Below, one piece after another: positions 33,319 through 42,440 of a DNA stretch of 48,713 nt. The position numbers were made by a program, and so were the translations under genes. The DNA is from Bacteroidales bacterium (GTDB lineage Bacteria > Bacteroidota > Bacteroidia > Bacteroidales > VadinHA17): the NCBI GenBank assembly GCA_012517605.1, contig JAAYUS010000237.1, positions 1-48,713 on the forward strand, in the 5' to 3' direction. The number at the start of each line of letters is the position of its first letter. Positions within the stretch are counted from its first letter, which is position 1. Under the pieces are notes generated by a model that ran no database searches, was not told where the DNA came from, and saw nothing but the letters and a program-made list of their open reading frames with translations.

Positions 33319-33453
33319 TTACACAGTTTACTTCAGAGTCATAAAATTCAGAAAAAGAGTTGGAATACACAAGCCATCGATGTCAGCAGGGATGATAAAT
33401 GCAGCAATTTCAGATAGTCAGGCAGATCAATCAGGATGTAACTGAAACCTGGA

Positions 33454-33485
33454 TTTGCTTTGTTCTCAACAGTTAAGTAACTTTA
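33454..33485 (+). promoter_or_regulatory. Promoter (TTTG-N20-TAACTTTA) for the GreA/B-like gene
   Basis: TTTG at 33454-33457, 20-bp spacer, TAACTTTA at 33478-33485. Start site about 33492, giving a short leader of about 20-35 nt. Confidence 0.5.
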
Positions 33486-33513
33486 TAACAATTTAATAAT
33501 TAAAACTGATATC

Positions 33514-33924
33514 ATGCACAGGATAATAATGAACAAACTTGATTATGCAAGAATTCTTAAAAGCATTCAGGATGGTAAAAGCAGGAAAACAATCAACGCT
33601 GCAGAAGCAGAAAACCTGCTTAAAGAGCTGCATGCCGCAAAAATAGTCGAGCCATATGAAGTTCCGGCCAATATAGTTACCATGAATTCTGTTGTCAGGA
33701 TAAAATTCCTTAAGACAGGCAAAGAGATAAAATTCCAGATAGTATATCCGGATCAGGCCAATATGAAGGAAAATAAAATTTCAATATTTTCACCTGTAGC
33801 TACTGCCCTTATCGGATATAAAGTTTCGGATGAGATCGACTGGATGGTCCCTTCGGGGATGACAAAGATCAGAATTGAAGAAATAATATATCAGCCCGAG
33901 GCAGAAGGTAATTACGAATTATAG
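33514..33924 (+). CDS. GreA/GreB C-terminal-domain protein (Rnk-like)
   Basis: 136 residues. ATG 33529 is an alternative start with AGGA 7 nt upstream. Short N-terminal helices (KLDYARILKSIQDG, NAAEAENLLKELHAA) are followed by the FKBP-like C-terminal domain of Gre factors (VTMNSVVRIKFLKTGKEIKFQIVYPDQANMKENKISIFSPVATALIGYKVSDEI). It lacks the long N-terminal coiled coil that enters the RNA polymerase channel, so it should bind polymerase without cleaving RNA, as Rnk does. Confidence 0.88.
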   Translation: MHRIIMNKLDYARILKSIQDGKSRKTINAAEAENLLKELHAAKIVEPYEVPANIVTMNSVVRIKFLKTGKEIKFQIVYPDQANMKENKISIFSPVATALIGYKVSDEIDWMVPSGMTKIRIEEIIYQPEAEGNYEL

Positions 33925-33971
33925 ATCCTGCCATAAAAAAATAGCTGCGAAAAAAGGTTACTGACCAACAC

Positions 33972-35204
33972 CTAATACAGCATACGAACCCTTATAGTAC
34001 CTCTTATTGCCCTGAGTTCATCGAGAATTGAGTTGCTGAGACGGCTTTCGGTATCGATAATTACATACCCGATTTCAGGGTCGGTTTGAAGATATTCACC
34101 GGCAATATTTATTCCCTTGGAGGTGAACACATAGTTCACCTCTTTGAGGATTCCTGGTTCGTTCTTGTGAATATGAAGGAACCTTTGTGCATTCATATTG
34201 GGCTGAAGCGAAACCTGAACGAAATTTGTGGCGCCTATAGTTGCTCCCGTGTCGCTGTATCTGACAAGCTTTTCCGCGACTTCCGTGCCTATGTTCGCCT
34301 GGGCTTCCATTGTGCTGCCTCCGACATGCGGCGAAAGGATGACATTATCAAACTGCTGCATGTCAGATATGAAGGGATCATTGTTTGAAGCAGGTTCCTC
34401 GGGAAAAACATCGAGGGCTGCTCCCAGCAGATGACCCGACTTAAGTGCATTGGCAAGGGCCTGAATATTGACCACCGAGCCCCTTGAGGCATTAACCAGA
34501 CAGGCTCCTTTTCTCATGAGTGAAAATTCCTTTTCACCAATCATGTTCTTCGTCAGCGGGGTCTCCGGAACATGAAGGGTAACAATATGTGAAAGTGATA
34601 ACAGCTCTTCGAGTGATGAGCATGGAGCCGCTTTTCCAAGACTCAGCTTTTTCACAATGTCGTAATAGTAGACATTCATGCCAAGGGCTTCGGCAAGAAT
34701 TGAAACCTGTGAACCGATATGTCCATAGCCTATTATGCCAATGTTCTTATCCCGCACTTCAAAGCTGTTGGATGCTGATTTAAGCCATTTACCCCTGTGT
34801 GCCGCAGCATTCTTAACTGGAATATTGCGCATGAGAAGTATCGCTTCGGCAATAACAAGTTCGGCTACGGAGCGTGTATTTGAGAATGGTGCATTGAATA
34901 CAGGTATTCCCATAAGCCTTGCCGCATGACAGTCGACCTGGTTTGTACCGATACTGAAGCATCCTATGGCAAGCAGTTTGCTTGTTGAAGATAAAACATC
35001 CCTGGTAAGATGGGTCCTCGACCTTATGCCGATTATGTTTGCTCCCTGTATTTTTTCCTTGAGAAGCTTATCGTCAAGAGCATTTGGACAGGATTCGATA
35101 TTAGTATATCCGTTGGAGATGAAAAAGTCTGCGGCGCTCTGATGAATTCCTTCGAGCAATAATACCTTTATTTTTTCCTTGTCCAGAGAATACTTCTTAA
35201 CCAT
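33972..35204 (-). CDS. serA: D-3-phosphoglycerate dehydrogenase with ACT domain
   Basis: 410 residues, like E. coli SerA. Catalyses the first step of serine synthesis in the cytoplasm. NAD fold GIIGYGHIGSQVSILAEALG (about 155-175), catalytic arginine in NASRGSVV, glutamate in FPEEP and histidine in SPHVGGST. C-terminal ACT domain from ~340 (HIHKNEPGILKEVNYVFTSKGINI) should bind serine for feedback inhibition. Own -7 box TATTTTTG just upstream. Downstream of the GH3 gene by 57 bp on the same strand. Confidence 0.95.
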   Translation of the reverse strand: MVKKYSLDKEKIKVLLLEGIHQSAADFFISNGYTNIESCPNALDDKLLKEKIQGANIIGIRSRTHLTRDVLSSTSKLLAIGCFSIGTNQVDCHAARLMGIPVFNAPFSNTRSVAELVIAEAILLMRNIPVKNAAAHRGKWLKSASNSFEVRDKNIGIIGYGHIGSQVSILAEALGMNVYYYDIVKKLSLGKAAPCSSLEELLSLSHIVTLHVPETPLTKNMIGEKEFSLMRKGACLVNASRGSVVNIQALANALKSGHLLGAALDVFPEEPASNNDPFISDMQQFDNVILSPHVGGSTMEAQANIGTEVAEKLVRYSDTGATIGATNFVQVSLQPNMNAQRFLHIHKNEPGILKEVNYVFTSKGINIAGEYLQTDPEIGYVIIDTESRLSNSILDELRAIRGTIRVRMLY

Positions 35205-35240
35205 CTTAAATGCTCCCTTAAAACTTTAATAAACTGATGC

Positions 35241-35248
35241 CAAAAATA
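35241..35248 (-). promoter_or_regulatory. -7 box TATTTTTG for serA
   Basis: Exact TAnnTTTG on the minus strand, 36 bp upstream of the serA ATG, in the 57-bp gap after the GH3 gene. Start site near 35234. No clear -33. Confidence 0.4.
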
Positions 35249-35261
35249 TAAAATAATCAGA

Positions 35262-37244
35262 CTAATAATTAAGACCGAATCCAAATGGGAAAAGTGGATT
35301 TTCTGAGTCGTATGGAAGATCTTCCTTCTGTTTTCTGACTGCATCCATTGATGACGGCAATTCAAAGGGAAGTTTTGCAGATGGATTTATTTTGCCGAAT
35401 ATAACATCGAGAAGCGCTTCATCATTCGCTCCAAAATTCACAAAGAGGCCTTTGGAGGAAGATGCTATTTCTGGTATAACGGCAGGCCTGTCGAGATAAA
35501 TATCAACAACGGAAGGCACATGGTTTGCGATATTCAGGATCTGATTCAGCTCTTTGCCTTTAAAATCAAGGTCGCCTGCACTGAACAATCGTCCCAGCAA
35601 TCCGGTTCCCTTGATATGCATTGATGGCGCTTTAAGCCTGACAATGGCAACATCAGCTTCCTCAGGCTTAGTGACCACTATAGTAAATTTTTTCGCAACT
35701 TCCGGGTCCAGATTCTTCAAATAAACTTTAGTTCCCTTTTTGAGAGGAAGAATATTCCCTGAGTTGCCTCTGCTGTTTTTCAGAAGAACTATTGATTTTC
35801 TCTGAGCCATTTCTCCAGCTGCCATGAATTCAGGATTTCCGATAATTCTCACTGCATTTTCAGGATCAACATAAGGATTGTCGAATAAACCAAGTTCAAA
35901 CTTCACTCTTAACAATCTCCTGACGGAAGAATCGATACGTGATTCACTTATCCTTCCTTCCCTGACAAGTTTTATAAGCATCCCTGGCAGCATTTCGCCA
36001 CCGAACTGGTCGACACCCGCATCAATGATTTTCAGCATTCTTTGTTCCGGAGTTGCTTTTTCCATTCCTCTGGCCCTGGCCGGAAGTATCATCAGGCCAA
36101 AAATCTTAACATCACTTATTAATCCCCAGTCAGTGCATACCACTCCGTCAAAATGATACTTATTCCTTAAAAGGCCTGTTATCATTTCTTTATTGAAACT
36201 AAAACCTACATTTTCGCTTGTCTGATCCATCGGGATTCCATAATAAGGCATAATCTCGGCAGTTCGTGCCCGGAATGCCGCCTCAAAGGGTATCAGGTGA
36301 TAATTGAAGTTATTGCCCGGATATATCTGTCCCTTTGCAACGGGGAAATGTGGATCTATACCCTCCTTCTGCGGTCCTCCTCCGGAAAAGTGCTTCGTCA
36401 TGCATGCAACACTCTGAGCACCAAGACTGTCGCCCTGGAATCCGTGAATATAGGCATATGTCAGTCTGGATGAAAGAGCAGCATCCTCGCCAAATGTTCC
36501 GTTGATTCTTCCCCACCTCGGTTCGGTTGCAAGATCTGCCATGGGATGCAGGGCAACTCTGATCCCTGCTGCAAGATATTCCTGCCTTGCAATGTCGGCG
36601 AACTGCATCATCAGGACAGAGTCCCCTATTGCAGCAAACCCCGGAGGTTCAGGCCATAAAGAAAAATCACCTGCAAATGCTGATGCAAGAGGATTATTGC
36701 TGTAACTATTCCTTGGGTCTGAACCAATCGTAACCGGTATCCCCAGCCTTGTCCTTTCAGCCAGTTTCTGGAGATTATTATACCAGATTGCCATGTTCCT
36801 CTTATCAGTACCAGTGAATATGTTGAAATGATTTATTTTCTTTCCAAATAGCATTTCAGATGTACCTGCAGTCATCAGTGAAAAGGGATCCCTGAGCGTG
36901 GGTTTTTCGGAAATCGATCCGTCTTTATTCATGCTTACAGGAGGGAAGAACATCAATCCTGCCTTTTCTTCAAGATTCATTTGATTAAGAAGATCTGTCA
37001 CCCTTTCCCCGACTGTTCGCCTGCTATCTTCATAAATGTCGAGCATACCGTTCTTGTTAAGATCACGGTAAGAAAAACCCTCAGCGTTAAGTGTGCTTAC
37101 CCCCTCCCCGGCCTGAGCCTTGAATTTTTTTGCGTTCATGTTGCCGCTGACGGACATCCACAAAATTCCTGCAAGGATTAATATTATAAATATTCCTGTC
37201 AATACTCCGATTATTGCAACAAGGGTCTTAAAAATCTTTTTCAT
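35262..37244 (-). CDS. GH3-family glycoside hydrolase, membrane anchored
   Basis: 660 residues from ATG 37244 (track start 37295 adds 17 unlikely residues). An N-terminal TM helix (VAIIGVLTGIFIILILAGILWM) is not followed by a clear cleavage site, so it is probably an anchor. An EF-hand-like loop DLNKNGMLDIYED follows at about 60-72, as in many Bacteroidota GH3 enzymes. Catalytic domain motifs are TEPRWGRINGTFGEDAALSS, KHFSGGGPQKEGIDPHF and the nucleophile region GVVCTDWG. The C-terminal domain ends with the usual LPFELPSS and FPFGFGLNY. Likely a beta-glucosidase or related exo-acting enzyme on the periplasmic side. Confidence 0.93.
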   Translation of the reverse strand: MKKIFKTLVAIIGVLTGIFIILILAGILWMSVSGNMNAKKFKAQAGEGVSTLNAEGFSYRDLNKNGMLDIYEDSRRTVGERVTDLLNQMNLEEKAGLMFFPPVSMNKDGSISEKPTLRDPFSLMTAGTSEMLFGKKINHFNIFTGTDKRNMAIWYNNLQKLAERTRLGIPVTIGSDPRNSYSNNPLASAFAGDFSLWPEPPGFAAIGDSVLMMQFADIARQEYLAAGIRVALHPMADLATEPRWGRINGTFGEDAALSSRLTYAYIHGFQGDSLGAQSVACMTKHFSGGGPQKEGIDPHFPVAKGQIYPGNNFNYHLIPFEAAFRARTAEIMPYYGIPMDQTSENVGFSFNKEMITGLLRNKYHFDGVVCTDWGLISDVKIFGLMILPARARGMEKATPEQRMLKIIDAGVDQFGGEMLPGMLIKLVREGRISESRIDSSVRRLLRVKFELGLFDNPYVDPENAVRIIGNPEFMAAGEMAQRKSIVLLKNSRGNSGNILPLKKGTKVYLKNLDPEVAKKFTIVVTKPEEADVAIVRLKAPSMHIKGTGLLGRLFSAGDLDFKGKELNQILNIANHVPSVVDIYLDRPAVIPEIASSSKGLFVNFGANDEALLDVIFGKINPSAKLPFELPSSMDAVRKQKEDLPYDSENPLFPFGFGLNY

Positions 37245-37431
37245 ATTGCTCTTTTTGATTATCAGGCAGAAAGTTAAACCATTTTTTAACAACACTATTC
37301 TTCGCGGGATAATTTAAAAGGATTTCAAACTTTGCCTTCGGGCGATTGTTTTATAATTATATTCAGTTGTTTATTTAAAGGTTGAACAGGGAAATGGGTC
37401 AAAACAACCAAAATACTCAGATTATTCAGAT

Positions 37432-38265
37432 ATGAAAATACTCGATGAACTTTTATGGCCTAATAAGCCCGGACCGGGTGCCGGGAAAATGCCGGTATTG
37501 TTCCTGGGTCACGGCAGTCCTTTAAATGCTGTTGAAGATAATGAGTTCTCTTCAGGATGGAGGGATGCAATAAAAAATATTGAAAAGCCTTCGGCAATCC
37601 TATGCATATCGGCGCACTGGGAGACCCGTGGTACGCATATAACAGCCATGGAAAAACCAAGAACTATCCATGATTTCGGTGGATTTCCGGAAGAACTTTA
37701 CAATGTTCAGTATCCTGCTCCGGGAGACCCGTTGCTTGCAAAAGCGATTCAGGGGATCTTATCAGGAACCGATGCAGGTCTTGATGAGAAATGGGGCCTC
37801 GATCATGGATGCTGGAGTGTTGTAAAACATATGTACCCTGAGGCTGATATTCCCGTATTGCAACTGAGCCTTGACTATTATGCAGATGCACGCCGGCATT
37901 ATGAACTTGCTGCAGAACTCGCAGTGCTCCGTAAAAAGGGCGTTCTTATTATCGGAAGCGGAAATATGGTGCATAACCTTGGAATGGTGGCATGGCAAAG
38001 GCTTAATGAAACATATGGCTTTGACTGGGCACTGGAAGCCGGCGAAAAGATGAAAAAATACATTCTCTCAGGCAGCCATGACCAGCTTATAAATTACACA
38101 ACACTTGGCAAATCATTTGACCTTGCCATTCCCACTCCGGAACATTATCTCCCGATGCTTTATGTTCTTGCCCTTCAGGATAAAAATGACAGGATCACTT
38201 TGTTCAATGATAAAACTGTTGGAGGATCCATCTCGATGACATGCATAAGGATTGACAGTGTTTGA
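37432..38265 (+). CDS. ygiD: LigB-family extradiol dioxygenase (4,5-DOPA dioxygenase-like)
   Basis: 277 residues. Metal ligands sit in GHGSPLN (about 27-33), SAHWET (about 60) and GSGNMVHNL (~177-185); LDHGCWSVVKHMYPEADIPV is the YgiD signature. YgiD proteins bind zinc or iron and can cleave DOPA-type catechols in vitro; their natural substrate is not known. Cytosolic; the methyltransferase gene follows after 44 bp but has its own promoter. Confidence 0.92.
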   Translation: MKILDELLWPNKPGPGAGKMPVLFLGHGSPLNAVEDNEFSSGWRDAIKNIEKPSAILCISAHWETRGTHITAMEKPRTIHDFGGFPEELYNVQYPAPGDPLLAKAIQGILSGTDAGLDEKWGLDHGCWSVVKHMYPEADIPVLQLSLDYYADARRHYELAAELAVLRKKGVLIIGSGNMVHNLGMVAWQRLNETYGFDWALEAGEKMKKYILSGSHDQLINYTTLGKSFDLAIPTPEHYLPMLYVLALQDKNDRITLFNDKTVGGSISMTCIRIDSV

Positions 38266-38284
38266 AGAAAGATTTGTAACTTTA
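38252..38284 (+). promoter_or_regulatory. Promoter (TTG-N22-TAACTTTA) for the methyltransferase gene
   Basis: TTG at 38252-38254 (within the end of ygiD), 22-bp spacer and TAACTTTA at 38277-38284. Start site near 38291, leader about 19 nt. Confidence 0.45.
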
Positions 38285-38309
38285 TTTCTTCATCACTTTC
38301 AATGACATT

Positions 38310-39101
38310 ATGACAGGCATGAATAAGGAACCTGACCATTCGGAATTTAATGAATACCCTGATTTCTTTGCTCGGTTTTATGATCTGATATATCATCAGG
38401 TTCGCGACGGGGTTGATAATCAATTCTTTCTCCAAAAAATAAAAAATACTTCAGGTAAGGTACTGGAAGTTGGAACCGGAACCGGCCGGCTTTTTACGGA
38501 GGCTCTCGAAAAAGGAGCTGACATTTACGGGATCGATCTGAGTCCTGCCATGCTTGATATTCTCAGGTCAAAACTGAGCTCCGACCAGCAGCCACGGATC
38601 AGCCTCCAGAATATTGTCGATTTCAGATCTGACTTTAAATACGACCTCATTATCGCTCCGTTCAGGGTGTTTATGCATCTTACAAAAAAAGAGGATCAGC
38701 TTAAGGCGCTGCGGAATGTATATGATCATCTGAATCCCGGAGGAGAATTCATTTTTGATACATTCATACCCGATCTTAATATGCTTATCAACGGTATCGA
38801 AGGAGTAAAGGATTTCGAAGCAGAATTTGAACCTGGGAACCGGATAAGCAGGACAGTAACATCAAAACCTGACCTGATAAATCAGACACTGAACCTGGTT
38901 TTTGTGATAGAATGGAATGAGGGAGAGCAACATTATAAAAAAGAATGGAGATCCATCATGAGATATTTCTTCAGGTACGAGCTGGAACATCTGGTTGAAA
39001 GATCTCCATTTGAAAGTTACAATATTGCAGGCGATTTTTCAGGCAATGGCCTGACCAATGATTCGAAGGAATTTATTGTCACCTGCATCAGGGATAGATA
39101 A
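38310..39101 (+). CDS. Class I SAM-dependent methyltransferase
   Basis: 263 residues. Motif I VLEVGTGTGRLF (51-62), then DIYGIDLSPAMLDILRSK with the acidic ribose-binding residue, and FKYDLIIAPFRVFMHL. Ubiquinone/menaquinone methylase-like fold; substrate unknown. The C-terminus is strand-rich with FFRYELEHLVERSPFE, seen in many small-molecule methyltransferases. Stop is 6 bp from the convergent large protease-propeller-barrel gene. Confidence 0.9.
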   Translation: MTGMNKEPDHSEFNEYPDFFARFYDLIYHQVRDGVDNQFFLQKIKNTSGKVLEVGTGTGRLFTEALEKGADIYGIDLSPAMLDILRSKLSSDQQPRISLQNIVDFRSDFKYDLIIAPFRVFMHLTKKEDQLKALRNVYDHLNPGGEFIFDTFIPDLNMLINGIEGVKDFEAEFEPGNRISRTVTSKPDLINQTLNLVFVIEWNEGEQHYKKEWRSIMRYFFRYELEHLVERSPFESYNIAGDFSGNGLTNDSKEFIVTCIRDR

Positions 39102-39107
39102 GCTCTA

Positions 39108-42100
39108 TCACCAGCCGGGAGTGAAATTAAGGCCGAACACCCCGTTCCGGAATCCGCCATTCTGAAGCGGGAAAGCGTAATATGGTTCAAGTACAAGCGC
39201 TCCAAGAACATTTATGCGGATCGAAACTCCTGTGCTGTAAACAGGAAATTTCTGATCAAATGAAGCATTCGCCGGATTCCAGTCGAATACAATCCTGTCG
39301 CCTGGAGACCAGGCAAGACCCCCGTCAATAAACAGGTTAAGGTCGGTGAGCAGGAATTTTGATTTTATCAGAGCCAGCCTTTCGGGTCCCGTGAAAGGCA
39401 TTCTTAGTTCAACATTTGCAACAAGGGCTCTCTGTCCCGACAGTCTTGAGATATCGAATGAATTTAAACCCATCCCGCCTTCATTATCAGAGGAAATTCT
39501 TTCATAGCCCCTTATAAGCCATGGATAGCCAAGGTAAAGAGGATAAACACTGCTCAATGTGCCGGCCCCCCCGTACCTCCCATTGTGATATGCCCTGAAA
39601 GCAAGGCTGAACGGCTTTAAATAGAAATACTTCCTGTAGTCGGCAAGTGCCGTGAAAAAATCTACCATGCCGAAATACTTGTCTATTTCATATCTGAGCC
39701 TGTGACCCTGGAATGGAGAAGTCATTGCGAAATATGAATTGTCTTCAACATATGCCAGTGAAATCTGCTGGTAGTTCCCTCCTGACGGAGCATCAAGCTT
39801 TTCGTGCCTGCTTCCCAGGCCAATCCCGTCGAGAGAATAGTAATTGTTGTACCTGTCTACCCTGTAGTAATACCACGACATTGAAAAGCCGGCTTCAAAT
39901 CTTCTGTTCTGTGACAGAGGATAATAGGCAAAACCTGTCACATTGTCCTCAAACATCCTGACATAGTCGAGGACCAGATTCTGTACCGGAATTTTTGACT
40001 CACCGTATTTGATTGAATCAAGAGTCAGAAACATACTTCCGGCCCGGTATGGAATATGTGATACTGCCCCTCCCCATTTTATTTTGCTTTTTTGGTTCAT
40101 GTAAACCGTTTGTCCTCCGAAATCATAAATTTCGCCGTTAAGGGATAATGATGAATACAGCTGGCTGTTGCCAAGAATGTCGCTGAATATCATGTTTATA
40201 CTGCCACCGGCATTGTTTCGGTACATTCCTGTGGATATGCCTATACTGGCATTGTTTGAGATATAATCAAGTTTAAACCTGGGTTTGTAAGGAATCTCTC
40301 TGACGGTATCGGCAGGCAGCCCTGAGACCTGACGGTTAGCCAGTACATAGTCCGTCCTGTTCGGAGCAGTGTTCTGAACTGGTGGAAGTGTTCCGGCATT
40401 AAAATTGACAAAGCTTATATCAACAGTTCTTTCACGGAATTGATTTTCACCGGCTGACCATATCTGATAAGTGTTGTTGGTGTAATATGTATACACAACC
40501 TGAGCCTTTTCCCTGGCTGTGCTTAATGCAGGTGAAAATGGTGTAATCCCGCTGATGCCTGTCAGGTAATCTGTTAATTTATTAACAATTCCGTCATTGA
40601 GCTGAAATTTATAAAGGTTCCTGAAACCATCGGCATCCGAAAGGAAAAACACTGAACTGCCGTCACTTGAAAAGGCCGGATTTACATTCCATGCTCCCGG
40701 AAACACGTTTAATCTCCTGATATCCCGGGTCTTCATATCCATTATTGCCAGATCGAAGAAGAAACGGCGTCTGCCGGGAAGGTTGCTGATGACCTCCTGT
40801 GAAAAGGCAAGATATCGTCCATCAGGTGACCATGCCGGATGTATGTTTGATGGCATGTCGTGAGTAAGCTTTTCAGTGATACCGTCGGTCAGATCATAAA
40901 CAAACAGATCGCTTACTCCATTAACAGTCCCGGTAAAAGCAATCTTTTTGCCATCGGGCGACCAGGCCGGATTGAAAATTGCAGGGACCCCGCTAATGCG
41001 GATTTCGTTCATTCTTTTTTCACGCCTGACATCAACAATGGCAATCCTGTTGGAGCCCTTTGTGAAAACCACAAATGCAAATTTCCTGCTGTCGGGAGAC
41101 CAGGTGCCTGACGATTCTATGAAATTAAAATCGTCAATATCCGCATTTCTGACTACACTTGACAGCTTTTTTATGATTCTGCCCGTAGCGGCATCTGCCA
41201 GAAAAAGATCGAGGGTAAAAAGGTTCCTTTCAGAAAAGAAGGCGATATATTTTCCATCCGGACTCACGGATGGAGAGATATTTACCCGCCCGCCGTTAAG
41301 TTTTGAGATCACCATTCGACCTGCAAGGCTGTCTTTCCTGTTTTCCAGATATGGTTTGAAATGAAGCTCCATAGCGCTTTTCCACATTCCCGACAATGTC
41401 TTTTCGTTGAATCCCAGCACAGAATCAGCAGCTGCATCAAAACCATATCTGGCCGTGTTTTTGAAAAGAGGCATTATTACTGAATCGCCCCAGGTTTTTG
41501 CGACCATAGCCCAGAAAGCCTGACCATAACGGTAAGGGAAATATTTCGATTCATCCGACAGTTTCTTCAATGTCGGGAAATCGTTGCTTACAAGAGCATC
41601 CCTCATCCACATGGCCGTATTAGGATCTTCGCTTCCGATAGAAAGGTATTCTGCCATACCTTCAATCATCCACAGAGGCATGTTTTTCAAAGAATAGAGT
41701 TTTGAAGAATCGGAATTGAGGAACATGTTATATTGAAATGCATGGACAAGTTCATGCCCCAGTGTATGGTCGGTCTGTGACATTGTGGGTGCGACCGGCA
41801 GAATTACCCTGTTCTTGAGCGATTCTGTCACCCCGCCGGTGCCCGTGCTTATTAGCCCGCTGATTGTGTTCGTCTGCTGGAAATCAGCATGGTTATTATA
41901 AAAGATCAGGGGATTTTTTATCCTGAATGTGTCGGCAAATGTTTTCCGGTGGATGTCGTACCAGTCTTCCGACCATCTTACAAGGGTCTTAAGAAGTGAA
42001 TCATTCCTGAGATAATGATAAATCTCAAAATGTGGTGTCTGAAGTACACTGAAGTTGAAATTACTATAGCCTGGCTTTGTCCTTCCAAAATACTGGGCAT

Positions 42101-42200
42101 TCAGATCAGACTGTGTAATTAAAAACAGAATGGTTGCGGGCAGAACAAACCTGGCCATCTGAAATTTCAAATCTCTGATATAGCTGTTCATCGGATTCAT
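39108..42200 (-). CDS. Fusion of HExxH metallopeptidase, PD40 propeller and outer-membrane barrel
   Basis: 1030 residues. Signal peptide MARFVLPATILFLITQSDLNAQ. Residues ~50-260 are a peptidase-MA-type gluzincin with HELVH at 149-153 and a probable third ligand in WMIEGMAEY (~178-185). TolB-like PD40 repeats follow (~285-560): VSPDGKYIAFFSE, WSPDSRKFAFV, WSPDGKKIAFTG, WSPDGRYLAFS, FSSDGSSVFFLSD. From ~640 a barrel of the Omp85/D15-like surface antigen type ends in GVFGLNFTPGW. The protein likely sits in the outer membrane with its protease and propeller exposed. Start fixed by strong AAAGGAGG 5 nt before ATG 42200. Confidence 0.9.
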   Translation of the reverse strand: MNPMNSYIRDLKFQMARFVLPATILFLITQSDLNAQYFGRTKPGYSNFNFSVLQTPHFEIYHYLRNDSLLKTLVRWSEDWYDIHRKTFADTFRIKNPLIFYNNHADFQQTNTISGLISTGTGGVTESLKNRVILPVAPTMSQTDHTLGHELVHAFQYNMFLNSDSSKLYSLKNMPLWMIEGMAEYLSIGSEDPNTAMWMRDALVSNDFPTLKKLSDESKYFPYRYGQAFWAMVAKTWGDSVIMPLFKNTARYGFDAAADSVLGFNEKTLSGMWKSAMELHFKPYLENRKDSLAGRMVISKLNGGRVNISPSVSPDGKYIAFFSERNLFTLDLFLADAATGRIIKKLSSVVRNADIDDFNFIESSGTWSPDSRKFAFVVFTKGSNRIAIVDVRREKRMNEIRISGVPAIFNPAWSPDGKKIAFTGTVNGVSDLFVYDLTDGITEKLTHDMPSNIHPAWSPDGRYLAFSQEVISNLPGRRRFFFDLAIMDMKTRDIRRLNVFPGAWNVNPAFSSDGSSVFFLSDADGFRNLYKFQLNDGIVNKLTDYLTGISGITPFSPALSTAREKAQVVYTYYTNNTYQIWSAGENQFRERTVDISFVNFNAGTLPPVQNTAPNRTDYVLANRQVSGLPADTVREIPYKPRFKLDYISNNASIGISTGMYRNNAGGSINMIFSDILGNSQLYSSLSLNGEIYDFGGQTVYMNQKSKIKWGGAVSHIPYRAGSMFLTLDSIKYGESKIPVQNLVLDYVRMFEDNVTGFAYYPLSQNRRFEAGFSMSWYYYRVDRYNNYYSLDGIGLGSRHEKLDAPSGGNYQQISLAYVEDNSYFAMTSPFQGHRLRYEIDKYFGMVDFFTALADYRKYFYLKPFSLAFRAYHNGRYGGAGTLSSVYPLYLGYPWLIRGYERISSDNEGGMGLNSFDISRLSGQRALVANVELRMPFTGPERLALIKSKFLLTDLNLFIDGGLAWSPGDRIVFDWNPANASFDQKFPVYSTGVSIRINVLGALVLEPYYAFPLQNGGFRNGVFGLNFTPGW

Positions 42201-42205
42201 ATGTG

Positions 42206-42213
42206 CCTCCTTT
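42206..42213 (-). promoter_or_regulatory. Unusually strong Shine-Dalgarno site (AAAGGAGG)
   Basis: AAAGGAGG on the minus strand with 5-nt spacing to ATG 42200. Most genes in this window show no such site, as is usual in Bacteroidota, so this one stands out and sets the start. Confidence 0.7.
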
Positions 42214-42440
42214 CATGAACTGTTTTATCCAATTATGAAATTTTAAAAAGTCAGATCATAGTTCTCCTTCTGACCGGATACTCAAAAATCCTTTTTCAAA
42301 TAATATGCCATTGTAATCTGGTAATCATCATTTTAATCTTAAAAAACTGTTAAAATGGATTATATATAAGAGAAGCGGATTCTTCCGGATAATTATTTTA
42401 ATTTTAAAGTTCAGATAAACTGGTTAATCATCATATGATA

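Noticed and set aside
40948-41364. 138-residue plus-strand ORF
   Set aside because: Antisense shadow of the PD40 repeats (WSPDGK reads as LSGDQ on the other strand).
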